The notes beneath the pieces were generated by a model that saw nothing but the letters and a program-made list of their open reading frames with translations, ran no database searches and was not told the origin of the DNA. DNA of 36,425 bases, taken from contig JACRCW010000110.1 of NCBI GenBank assembly GCA_016218805.1, positions 1 through 36,425 of the forward strand. The letters are read 5' to 3'. Both the position numbers and the translations under genes were made by a program. This DNA is from Deltaproteobacteria bacterium (GTDB lineage: Bacteria; Myxococcota; JACRCW01). Shown here in pieces: positions 23,568-31,577 of this stretch (position 1 is the stretch's first letter; every line of letters begins with the position of its first letter).

Positions 23568-24464
23568 TCACGGCTGGCTCAGCCGCGCCAGGCCTTCCCG
23601 CGCGGGCCGGGCTGCTTCGGCCTGCGGGTACATCTCCACCACCTGCGTCAGCATGGCGCGCGCGGATTCCTTGTCGCCCAGGCGCTGGTAGGCCTCCGCC
23701 AGCTGGAACAGCGCGTCCGGCACCTTGTCACTCTTGGGATAGCGCACGGGCACCTTCTGCAGCTCGTTGACGGCCAGCGCCATCTCGCCCTGCGCCAGGT
23801 AACAGACACCCGTCCAGTAGATGGAGTTGTCCGCCAGCGGATGGTCCGCCCAGCGGTCCGCCACGTCTTCAAACCCGCGCGCGGCCTCGGCGTAGCGGTG
23901 CGCCTTGTAGTGCCGCATGGCCAGGTCGTACTGCGTCTTGGGGTCGGTGCGGGCCACCACCTCCTCTTCGCGCGCCGCCAGCGCGCCGCCCGGTGCGGCG
24001 GCGGCGGGGCCCCGGCTGGCGGCCAGCACCTGGTGATCCACGCCCACCTTCAGGTCGTCCCCGTCGTCATCGGGCTCCGGCGGGGGGGCGTCGGCGTCGG
24101 TCACCACCGCGGGGCCCTCCGGCGGGGGGCTTTCCGCGGGTGGGGCGCGGCCGGGGCGGGGCCCCACTTTCACCACGCCCAGGCTGGGACGGTGCAGGGC
24201 CACCGGCCCGCCCTCGTTGGGCCGCGTTGCGGTGCCGGGCACACCGCGTGACAGGCGGTCCGCCATCAGGGCCAGGCGGGCGTCCATGTCGGACAGGCGG
24301 CGTTCCAGCGCGGCCTGGCGTTCGCGCTGCTCCCGCAGGTCCCGCTTGAGGGCGTCCACGTCTTCGCGCCGGGCGGCGCTGGACGTGCCGCACCCGCACA
24401 GCCACGTCGCCACCACCACCGCCACCCACACCGGGCGACCCGCGCGCCCCACTTCCCTGAGCAT
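23568..24464 (-). CDS. cpoB: CpoB/YbgF-like lipoprotein with TPR repeats
   Basis: The ATG at 24464 has a perfect AGGAGG ribosome-binding site, and the product (298 residues) starts with a lipoprotein signal ending ATWLCGCGTSS, so it is likely lipidated at Cys. A short N-terminal coiled coil (REDVDALKRDLREQRERQAALE) gives trimerisation as in YbgF. A Pro/Asp-rich linker leads to C-terminal TPR units from about residue 185 (YDLAMRHYKAHRYAEAARGF; YWTGVCYLAQGEMALAVNEL; ALFQLAEAYQRLGDKESA). In E. coli CpoB couples Tol-Pal constriction with peptidoglycan synthesis, but no tol or pal genes are here. E. coli CpoB is not a lipoprotein; the lipid anchor is a difference. Confidence 0.82.
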   Translation of the reverse strand: MLREVGRAGRPVWVAVVVATWLCGCGTSSAARREDVDALKRDLREQRERQAALERRLSDMDARLALMADRLSRGVPGTATRPNEGGPVALHRPSLGVVKVGPRPGRAPPAESPPPEGPAVVTDADAPPPEPDDDGDDLKVGVDHQVLAASRGPAAAAPGGALAAREEEVVARTDPKTQYDLAMRHYKAHRYAEAARGFEDVADRWADHPLADNSIYWTGVCYLAQGEMALAVNELQKVPVRYPKSDKVPDALFQLAEAYQRLGDKESARAMLTQVVEMYPQAEAARPAREGLARLSQP

Positions 24465-24628
24465 GCTTCCTCCTGCTGGAGCCTTCCGGCGCAGGCTAGC
24501 GGCGCGTGTGGGGCGCCTCAAGAAAACGGCCGCTGCCCACCCACACCGTTGTAGGACAGGCCGGCCGCCGCCTAGCGTGCGAGCGCCGTGCCGCGCGTTG
24601 GCGCGGCGCCTCAAGAGGTGGACTCCCC

Positions 24629-27490
24629 GTGAGCACCCCGCTGCGTTCCGGTGACCGTGAACCGCTGCTGAGCCGCCTGTTCAAGATCCGGCCGCAGGAG
24701 GCGCAGCGCGTGCTGCTGCTGTTTGCCTACCTGCTGTCCGCGGTGGGCGCGTTCATCATGGGCCGCAACGCGCGGGACACGCTGTTCCTGTCCCACTTCA
24801 GCCGTGACGTGCTGGTCTACATGTACATCTCCCAGGCCGTGGTGGTGGCGCTGCCCGCGTGGGGCTACGCGCGCTTCACCAACCATTTCCGGCGGGACCG
24901 CCTGCTCATTGGGACGCTGCTGGCATTCATGGTCACCGCGCTGATGTGGTGGGCGCTCATCCAGACGGGTCAGGGCTGGGTCTACATCGGGCTGTACAAC
25001 TGGGTGGAACTGGTGGGCGCGCTGCTGATGATCCAGTTCTGGACGTTTGCCGGGGACGTGTTCAGCAGCCGCGAAGCCAAGCGCATCTTCCCGTTCATCG
25101 GCGGCGGCGGCGTGCTGGCCAACATCCTCATCGGCGGCATGATCATCGCCGTGGTGAAGGCGGTTGGCGTGGAGACGCTGCTGCTGCTGATGGTGGCACT
25201 GATGACCATCTGCCTGGCGTGCGTGCTCAAGCTGGGCAAGATTGAGAACACGCGGCTGGAGGAACAGGCGCGGGACCGGCGCCGCGCGGATGACAAGAAA
25301 GTGCGCGTGGCCACCGAAGCGCAGGGCATCTTCCAGTCCAACCACCTCAAGATCATCGCCATGATGACCTGCATCACGATGATCGCGGTGCAGTTTGTGG
25401 ACTTCCAGTTCAAGTCCGTCACGCGTGAGACCTTCCGCGGCGAAGAGTTGGCCGCGTTCTACGGCTACTTCACGGTGGCCACCGGGGTGATTGCCGCGGC
25501 GGCGCAGTTTGGGCTGTCCGCGCGGGTGCTGGAGAACTACGGCGTGGTGGCCGCGCTGGCCGTGCTGCCGGCCAGCCTGCTGCTGGGCAACGGCTGGGTG
25601 GTCATTGCCGGCGGGACGCTGTGGGCGGCCACCTTCACCCAGGGCGCGCAGACCAGCTTCCGCTACTCCATTTACGACGCCACCATGCAGGTGCTGTACA
25701 CGCCGGTGCCGGCCAACGTGCGGGGCCGGGCCAAGAACTTCATTGACGGCATCCTCAAGCCCGCGTCCATTGGCGGCGCGGGCATCATCATGTGGCTGCT
25801 GGGCAACAAGCTGGGGCTCGCGGTGGGCGCCATGGCGTGGGTGGGGTTGGCGCTGGTCATTGTGTGGCTGGGGCTGGTGCTGTCCATCAAGCGCGAATAC
25901 GTGCGTGAACTGATGTCCACGCTGCGCCAGCGGCGGCTGCACTTTGACCAGTCCAAGCTGACCATCACGGACCCGGGCATGGTGGCGCTGCTGCGCACCG
26001 CGCTGGAGGGGCCGGACCCGCGCGCGGTCCGCAACGCGCTGGAACTGGTGCCGCGCGTCACCGGCGAGAGCATGGCGCACAGCGTGATGGCCCTGCTGCA
26101 GCACCCGGCGGCGGACATCCGCGCGCGGGCGCTGACGCTGTTGGGGGAGACGGGCACGGCGGCGGGCGCGCAGGGCATCCTCAACGCGTTCCAGGACGGG
26201 GATGAATCCGTGCGCGCCGCGGCGGTGCGCGCCTACTGCCTGCTGGGGCGCGAACGCGCGATTGGCACGGTGGGCCCGCTGCTGGAGGACACGCAGGCCG
26301 CGGTGCGCGCGGCGGCGGTGGCGGGGATGATTGCCCACGGCGGGCTGGACGGGATTCTGCGGGCGGCCCTGCCGCTGAAACACATGCTGGAGAGCGAATC
26401 CGCCGTGGTGCGCGAGCAGGCCGCCCGCGTGCTGATGGAAATCCGCGTCCGCAACTTCTACCAGCCGGTGTTGCAGTTGCTGCGGGATGCTTCGCCGCGG
26501 GTGCAGCAGGCCGCGCTGGCCGCCGCCGGCGAAATGCAGAGCCCGGAGCTGGTGCCCGCGCTGGTCTACAAGCTGGGGAGCCGCGAGACCGCGCTGGCGG
26601 CGGGGCGCGCGTTGGCCCGCTACGGCGAGCACGTGCTGGACGTGCTGGGCAAGGTCCTGTCCCATCCCAACGAGGACCTGGCCATCCGGCGGCAGGTGCC
26701 GCGCATCCTGGCCCAGGTGGGCGGGCGGCACGCGCTGGACCTGCTGCTGGCGCACCTGGAGGTGAGCGATCCGGGCTTGCGCCGCGAGGTGGCCCGCGCC
26801 GCGGTACGCGTGCGTGACCGCCTGGGCGCGACGACGGTGGCGCCCGAACCGGTGGAGGCCATCATTGCGCGCGAGGTGGAGGGCACCTTCCAGCTGCTGG
26901 CCGCCCTGGAGGACCTGGGCCCGCGGCCCACGGGACCCGCGCTGTTGCATGACTCGCTGGAGGAGCGCGTGGCGTGGGCCAAGGACCGCATCTTCCGCCT
27001 GCTGGCCATCATCCATCCTTCGCGCACGGTGGACATGATCTTTGGCAACCTGACTTCACCGTCGCAGAACGTGCGGGCCAACGCGGTGGAGGTGCTGGAC
27101 AACCTGTGCAGCAAGACCGTCAAGCGCGTGTTGGTCCCGCTGGTGGAGGAGACTCCGCCGGACGCCAAGCTGCGCGCGGGTGCGCAGCTGTTCCGGCTGG
27201 AGCGCAAGGGCCTGGAGGCCTGGCTGCAGGACCTGATGACCGGCGCGGACCCCTGGCTGCGCGTGTGCGCCGTGCATGAAGCCGGTGAACGCCGCCTCAC
27301 CTCGCTGGAGGCGGACGTGGAAGCGCGTCTGCGCGATGACGATTCGGTGGTGCGCGAGGCCGCGGTGCAGGCGCTGGCGCGGCTGGTGACGCGGGACCGC
27401 CTCCGCTCCGCGCTGGGCGCGCTGCAGGACGAACGCGTGGACCGCGTGCGGCGGTTCGCCCAGCACGTGACGGCGCAGCCGGCGGCGTGA
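24629..27490 (+). CDS. ATP/ADP-translocase-like (NTT/MFS) membrane protein with a HEAT-repeat C-terminal half
   Basis: The GTG at 24629 preceded by GAGGTGG gives a 953-residue protein beginning VSTPLRSGDREPLLSRLFKI. Residues about 25-430 contain around twelve hydrophobic segments with phrases typical of the Npt1/Npt2 nucleotide-transporter family: LLLFAYLLSAVGAFIMGRNA, RDTLFLSHF, FWTFAGDVFSSREAKRIFPF, IGGGGVLANI and VPANVRGRAKNFIDGILKP. Residues about 440-950 are helical HEAT repeats (ADIRARALTLLGETGTAAGA; SVRAAAVRAYCLLGRERAIG). Such transporter-HEAT fusions occur in free-living bacteria; their substrate is not established. The HEAT half is probably cytoplasmic and binds a partner. It is divergent from cpoB; the gap holds two copies of GGCGCCTCAAGA. 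Confidence 0.85.
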   Translation: MSTPLRSGDREPLLSRLFKIRPQEAQRVLLLFAYLLSAVGAFIMGRNARDTLFLSHFSRDVLVYMYISQAVVVALPAWGYARFTNHFRRDRLLIGTLLAFMVTALMWWALIQTGQGWVYIGLYNWVELVGALLMIQFWTFAGDVFSSREAKRIFPFIGGGGVLANILIGGMIIAVVKAVGVETLLLLMVALMTICLACVLKLGKIENTRLEEQARDRRRADDKKVRVATEAQGIFQSNHLKIIAMMTCITMIAVQFVDFQFKSVTRETFRGEELAAFYGYFTVATGVIAAAAQFGLSARVLENYGVVAALAVLPASLLLGNGWVVIAGGTLWAATFTQGAQTSFRYSIYDATMQVLYTPVPANVRGRAKNFIDGILKPASIGGAGIIMWLLGNKLGLAVGAMAWVGLALVIVWLGLVLSIKREYVRELMSTLRQRRLHFDQSKLTITDPGMVALLRTALEGPDPRAVRNALELVPRVTGESMAHSVMALLQHPAADIRARALTLLGETGTAAGAQGILNAFQDGDESVRAAAVRAYCLLGRERAIGTVGPLLEDTQAAVRAAAVAGMIAHGGLDGILRAALPLKHMLESESAVVREQAARVLMEIRVRNFYQPVLQLLRDASPRVQQAALAAAGEMQSPELVPALVYKLGSRETALAAGRALARYGEHVLDVLGKVLSHPNEDLAIRRQVPRILAQVGGRHALDLLLAHLEVSDPGLRREVARAAVRVRDRLGATTVAPEPVEAIIAREVEGTFQLLAALEDLGPRPTGPALLHDSLEERVAWAKDRIFRLLAIIHPSRTVDMIFGNLTSPSQNVRANAVEVLDNLCSKTVKRVLVPLVEETPPDAKLRAGAQLFRLERKGLEAWLQDLMTGADPWLRVCAVHEAGERRLTSLEADVEARLRDDDSVVREAAVQALARLVTRDRLRSALGALQDERVDRVRRFAQHVTAQPAA

Positions 27491-27498
27491 ACCACGCC

Positions 27499-27686
27499 GG
27501 GGGGACTCCGGAACGGCGCGGGGGAACTCCGGAACGGCGCGGGGGGAGCCGGAACAGCGCGGGGGAACTCCGGAACGGCGCGGGGGAACTCCGGAACGGC
27601 GCGGGGGGACTCCGGAACAGCGCGGGGGGACTCCGGAACAGCGCGGGGGGACTCCGGAACAGCGCGGGGGAGCTCCAGAACAGCGC
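27499..27686. repeat. 21-bp minisatellite between convergent genes
   Basis: Nine tandem units based on GGGGGAACTCCGGAACGGCG plus C follow one another. Eight are 21 bp and one is 20 bp, and positions vary (GGA/GAA, CGG/CAG). The array occupies most of the 234-bp gap between the stop of the translocase-like gene on the plus strand and the stop of the PilZ gene on the minus strand. Units are multiples of seven codons, so frames stay open through it, but no start or fold makes sense. The TCCGGA cores are palindromic, so the transcript could fold and help end transcription from both sides. Confidence 0.9.
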
Positions 27687-27724
27687 GGGGGGCGCTCCCC
27701 ACCCCAATCCGGGCCGGCGGCGGC

Positions 27725-29317
27725 TCAGGACGGGCCGCGCCGGTCCTTGTTGGACAGCACCAGGAACCCGTCCTCCACGCCGCCGGGGCTGGTGGTGGGC
27801 ACCACGGGGGGCGTGGACACCGGCGGGGGCGCGGACAGCGGGGCCGCGGGGTCATGCACGTCACGCAGGAAGGCGTCCAGGTGCGGCGTGGGCCGCGCGG
27901 TGGCCACGGGGGGCCTGTGCCCGTGCAGCGCCACGCGGTGGACCATCCACAGCGCATTGGGGCAGCAATCACCGCCGGCCCCCTGCAGCTCCTGCGTATC
28001 ACCTTCATGCAGCCACCACAGGCGGTCCTCCAGCGCGGCGGTGGCGTGCGTGGTGATGAGCCCGCCCCCACACCAGGAACACCGCGGCGGCTGCGCCATG
28101 TGCAGCGCATCAAACACAAACGACAACGGCACGCTGGACATCATCAGCGGGATCATGTCCGGCCCCAGGGCATCCAGCAGCCGGCGGCGCGCGCCGTTGG
28201 GGTCCACGCGCAGCCCGGTCACAATGAGGCGGCAATGCGGACACCAGTGCGGCCGGACCTGCGCAAACAACGCCATCACGCCGGGCGGCACGCCCACCTC
28301 CAACGCGGCTTCCGGCATGGTGCAGCGGGCACAGCGGACGCGGATGGCGATGTTTTCGCGCCGCAGCTGGTCCGCCACCGCGTAGATGGCGGTCATGGCC
28401 TGGCGGCCGGACGGGGCCGGGATGGGCGCGGGGGCCCCCTGCAGGAGCGCGCCCTGCACCAGCGGAATGGGCTCCTCAATGACCGCGGAGGGTTCCTCCA
28501 CGTCAATCTCAAAGAGGTCATCCTCTTCCACAATGAGGTCATCCGCCGGCGTGGCTCCCTCAAACAGCGGCGCCATGGTGGGCGGCGCCACCGCGTCCGC
28601 GTGCGGGACCGGAGGCGGCGCGGCGGGCGGCGGCGCGGGCGGCGGCACCGTGCGCGGCCGCTGCCCCGTGCGCATGAACGCCCCAAACGCGTCCACCAGC
28701 TCCGGCGTGACCCCCGCAAACCGGATCTCCATGCGCTTGGGCCGGTCGTGTGACACGCCGGTGACCGTGCCGCGCAGCGTGAACTCCTCGGTGGTCTCCG
28801 GGTGCACCACCACCAGCATCACCGTGGCGCCCACCTCCCGCAGCACCGGTGTGTTCAGCGTGATGATGCCCTTGATGAGCTGCTCGGTATGGAACGCCTG
28901 CAGCCGGTCCATGTCCCGCGGCTTGACGTAGAAGGAGGACACGTCGGCGCGCGGGGCTTCGCCTTCATGGATGATCTTCTGGCCGTCCAGTTCCCCAATG
29001 AAGCGGTCCCACCGCGCCTTGGCGTCCTCCGCCAGCGTGAAGAACTGCAACCCCATCCCGCTGCCGTCCGGACCCTTGAGCACCTGGCGGCTCACAATGG
29101 CCGTGGCGCGGATGGGACCGTCCGGGAGGTGGATGTTCAGCATCAGGATCTGGCGGTCCCGCGGCGGCTCAGGGTGCGCCACGAACAATCCGTGCCGCCC
29201 CACGTCCACGCTCTGCAGCATGCGCGTGTGGCCGCCCTGGATGAGCTCCACCAGCAACATGCGCGGGTGGCGCTTGCTGCGGCGCAGGTCGTTGCGGGTT
29301 CGCCCCTCGGACACCAT
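27725..29317 (-). CDS. PilZ-domain protein with a zinc-ribbon-like C-terminal region
   Basis: The start at 29317 (MVSEGRTRNDLRRSKRHPR) has GAGGA just upstream; the frame stays open much further but runs antisense to the protease gene. Residues 1-115 are a PilZ domain with the RRSKR arginine pair and a DVGRHG loop where the canonical D/N-x-S-x-x-G has Gly for Ser. A second PilZ-like segment spans about 120-225 (FTLRGTVTGVSHDRPKRMEIRF). After a Pro/Glu-rich linker, about 335-390 holds CARC...CPHC, a four-Cys zinc-ribbon-like motif, followed by CSWCGGG. The 530-residue protein probably responds to c-di-GMP (family knowledge), with altered affinity suggested by the substitution. The Cys-rich part may bind zinc. 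Partner unknown. Confidence 0.78.
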   Translation of the reverse strand: MVSEGRTRNDLRRSKRHPRMLLVELIQGGHTRMLQSVDVGRHGLFVAHPEPPRDRQILMLNIHLPDGPIRATAIVSRQVLKGPDGSGMGLQFFTLAEDAKARWDRFIGELDGQKIIHEGEAPRADVSSFYVKPRDMDRLQAFHTEQLIKGIITLNTPVLREVGATVMLVVVHPETTEEFTLRGTVTGVSHDRPKRMEIRFAGVTPELVDAFGAFMRTGQRPRTVPPPAPPPAAPPPVPHADAVAPPTMAPLFEGATPADDLIVEEDDLFEIDVEEPSAVIEEPIPLVQGALLQGAPAPIPAPSGRQAMTAIYAVADQLRRENIAIRVRCARCTMPEAALEVGVPPGVMALFAQVRPHWCPHCRLIVTGLRVDPNGARRRLLDALGPDMIPLMMSSVPLSFVFDALHMAQPPRCSWCGGGLITTHATAALEDRLWWLHEGDTQELQGAGGDCCPNALWMVHRVALHGHRPPVATARPTPHLDAFLRDVHDPAAPLSAPPPVSTPPVVPTTSPGGVEDGFLVLSNKDRRGPS

Positions 29318-29467
29318 GCGTTCCTCGACGTGCCCCCGGGGGGGCGTGCGCCTTGTGCCCCGCCCAGCCCCTCCCTGTAAAGACGCCCCGGGCCCCACGC
29401 GGCGCACCCGGACCCACCCCGGTGGCGCTTGCAGCCGGACGTGTCGGGCGTCACGTAGGGTCTCTGG

Positions 29468-30439
29468 ATGGTTGACCTCACCCGCCTGGCGCACGTGATT
29501 GCGCCCTCCCTGGTGGTGGTGGAGCTGCCTGGACGCGTCTGCGGCGCGTTCCTGGCGGCCCCGGGGCGCCTGGTCACGTGCGTGCACCCCCTGGCGGGAG
29601 ACGCCACCGCCACCCTCCGCCTCCCTGACGCCACGCAGTGGCACGTGGAGGACGTGCTGTGGATGGACCCCGCGCGTGACGTCATGGCGCTGCCGCTCCC
29701 CGGCGGACAGTGCACGCCGGTCACCTGGGCGGACGGCCGCGAAGTGGTCCACGAGGGCACCCAACTGTTCGCGGTGCAGGCGCCGGGGTCTGCGCAGTCC
29801 ATCACCGGGGTGAAGGTCCGGTCGCTGCATGAGGTGGGAGGCGAGCGCTGCGTGGCGGAGCTGGACCGTTCGCTCCCGGAGGGGGCCAGCGGTGGGCCGC
29901 TGCTGACGGCGGAGGGGCACGTGGTGGGCGTGGTGGCGGCGGGCCTGGGCGAAGGCGGGCCGCTGTCCCTGGCCGTGCCGCTGCACGCCGGCGACCTGTT
30001 GCTGGTGCGGCGCGAGCAGATGTCCCTGCAGCAGGCGTGGGCGCGTCTGGCGCAGCGCCTTCCACGGCGCGCGGTCCCCGAGCACCCGCTGGAGCTGCTG
30101 GACGGGTGTTCCGCACTGGGGCTGCGGTTCATCCAACGGGCGCTGACGGAGGCCATTGGGGTGGGCGCGCCGGCGTACAACCGCGGGGACTTTGAAGGGT
30201 GCTGGCGCGTGTACGCGGCGGTGGCGGAGAAGCTGGTGGAGCAGCGGGAGGACTGCCCGGGCGCGCAGCAGGCGCTGCGGGACGGCCTGGCCCACGCGCT
30301 GTGCCTGAACGACGACAACGCGCGCGCCTGGGCGATGCGCGACGCATTTGACGGGCTGCTCAAGGTCATTGACGCGTGGTTGGAGCAGGGGGGCGGCGGT
30401 GAGGGCGGTGGCGGGGATGACAAGACCTGGGTGAACTGA
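29468..30439 (+). CDS. Trypsin-like serine protease, apparently without a signal peptide
   Basis: Residues about 10-180 form a chymotrypsin-like domain with all three catalytic residues in context: His in VTCVHPLAG (near 41), Asp in DPARDVMALPL (near 70) and Ser in EGASGGPLL (near 145). The N terminus (MVDLTRLAHVIAPSLVVV) is only mildly hydrophobic and starts straight into the first strand, so export by Sec is not evident. The last 110 residues are helical, with YNRGDFEGCWRVYAAVAEKL and ARAWAMRDAFDGLLK, a tail I associate with trypsin-like and hypothetical proteins of Proteobacteria and Myxococcota. It is divergent from the PilZ gene (150 bp). The substrate may be intracellular. Confidence 0.85.
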   Translation: MVDLTRLAHVIAPSLVVVELPGRVCGAFLAAPGRLVTCVHPLAGDATATLRLPDATQWHVEDVLWMDPARDVMALPLPGGQCTPVTWADGREVVHEGTQLFAVQAPGSAQSITGVKVRSLHEVGGERCVAELDRSLPEGASGGPLLTAEGHVVGVVAAGLGEGGPLSLAVPLHAGDLLLVRREQMSLQQAWARLAQRLPRRAVPEHPLELLDGCSALGLRFIQRALTEAIGVGAPAYNRGDFEGCWRVYAAVAEKLVEQREDCPGAQQALRDGLAHALCLNDDNARAWAMRDAFDGLLKVIDAWLEQGGGGEGGGGDDKTWVN

Positions 30440-30526
30440 GCGTGCGTGTTGCAGAGGTGACGCCGTCACAACGGCCCACAATGTCAGACCGCAGCGGACG
30501 TACGCGGCGCCTCAAGGAGCCACACC

Positions 30527-30580
30527 ATGAAGGGGGGGAAGTGCCCGACCTGTCGGGTGTGTGTTCCCGCGTGCAACTGA
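30527..30580 (+). CDS. Possible 17-residue Cys-rich peptide (CPTC motif)
   Basis: An ATG at 30527 is preceded by a perfect AAGGAG (30514-30519) with a 7-base spacer. It opens an 18-codon frame, MKGGKCPTCRVCVPACN and stop. The four Cys are spaced C-x2-C-x2-C-x3-C, a pattern suited to binding a metal or an iron-sulphur cluster, or to disulphides. It lies alone between the protease and the Uma2 pseudogene. I do not recognise a family. With only 17 codons the frame could be chance, but the combination of an ideal ribosome-binding site and four Cys is unlikely. The rest of the gap 30440-30674 shows nothing further. Confidence 0.45.
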   Translation: MKGGKCPTCRVCVPACN

Positions 30581-30674
30581 AGACGCGGCCTGAGTTCCAG
30601 TCGCGGGTGCAGGAAACCCAAGGACGAGCGAGCGGCCGTTGGTGGCGTTCAACCCAACGCGTTACGCTGCCGGC

Positions 30675-31242
30675 GTGGAATCCGTCCGGCCCGCCAATGT
30701 CCGTTACACGTACGCAGAGTACGAGTGCATCCCCACGGACGCGCGTCGATGGGAACTCATCGACGGGGACCTCTACGTGAACCCAGTACCGCTGACTTTC
30801 CACCAGGTGGTTTCGCGCCGGCTCCAGTACGCCCTGATGACGCAGTTGGAGCAGCCGGGCATTGCCGACACCTTCGACGCCCCTGTGGACGTCATCCTCT
30901 CCGATCATGACGTGGTCCAACCGGACCTGGTCATCATTGCCGCGGACCGCCGGAACATCGTCAGTCAACGCGGTATTGATGGGCGTCCCGACATTGTGGT
31001 GGAAATCCTCAGCCCGTCCAATCGCGCGCATGACCGGGTGCTCAAGCGCGCCACCTACGCGCCACGGCATCCCCGAGTTCTGGATCATCGACCCGGACAT
31101 TGGCCAGCTGGTGCAGCTGGAACTGGCATCCGCCGGCTACGCAGTGGCCGCGCTGCTGGACCGCGCCTCCACCCTCACCACCCCGCGCTTTCCCGCGGTC
31201 TCCGTGCCGCTGGGTCCCGTGTTCAAGCCGTACGGCGAATGA
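30675..31242 (+). pseudogene. Uma2-family putative nuclease with a frameshift
   Basis: From GTG 30675 the first frame encodes VESVRPANVRYTYAEYECIP and the core PD-(D/E)xK-like pattern of Uma2 proteins (WELIDGDLYV, QPDLVIIAADR, PDIVVEILSPSNRAHDRVLKR). After RATYA (31059-31061) the homology jumps to the next frame and continues RHGIPEFWIIDPDIGQLVQ to the stop at 31242. Restoring a CG pair in GCGCC at about 31060 would join them, so a two-base deletion in a CGCGCG run is the simplest cause. Full-length Uma2 proteins are about 190 residues, as here. Their function is unproven (endonuclease fold). Either a true pseudogene or an assembly error. Start codons at 30639-30644 are alternatives. Confidence 0.8.
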
Positions 31243-31577
31243 GCAACGCCTCTCCGGTGAGGCCGGCCGGATGCTCCGGCGCCCAATGAGGACGGAGGCG
31301 GGTGACGCGCAATCACACAGAACGCCTCCCGGCGCGCCTTTGGGTGTCCGACGCCCTGCGTTGCATACCCGCCGACGCGGCCTGGGGTGGGCAACGCGGC
31401 GCATTGGACACCTGCCGGCGGCCCGGAGGCTGGGGAACGCAGTACGCCGTAGACCCGCCGGTGACCCATCTGGCCTACAGCGCACCACCGTGCGAACCGG
31501 AAGCGACGGCATGGTCAGCGCTTGACGTGCCTGCCGCCGCAGAGATGATTGGCACCGGAGGACAAGTGCAAGGGTAC

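Noticed and set aside
27725..30481. A 918-codon minus-strand frame that would extend the PilZ gene.
   Set aside because: The part above 29317 is antisense to the protease gene with its catalytic residues in order; the ATG at 29317 has its own ribosome-binding site.
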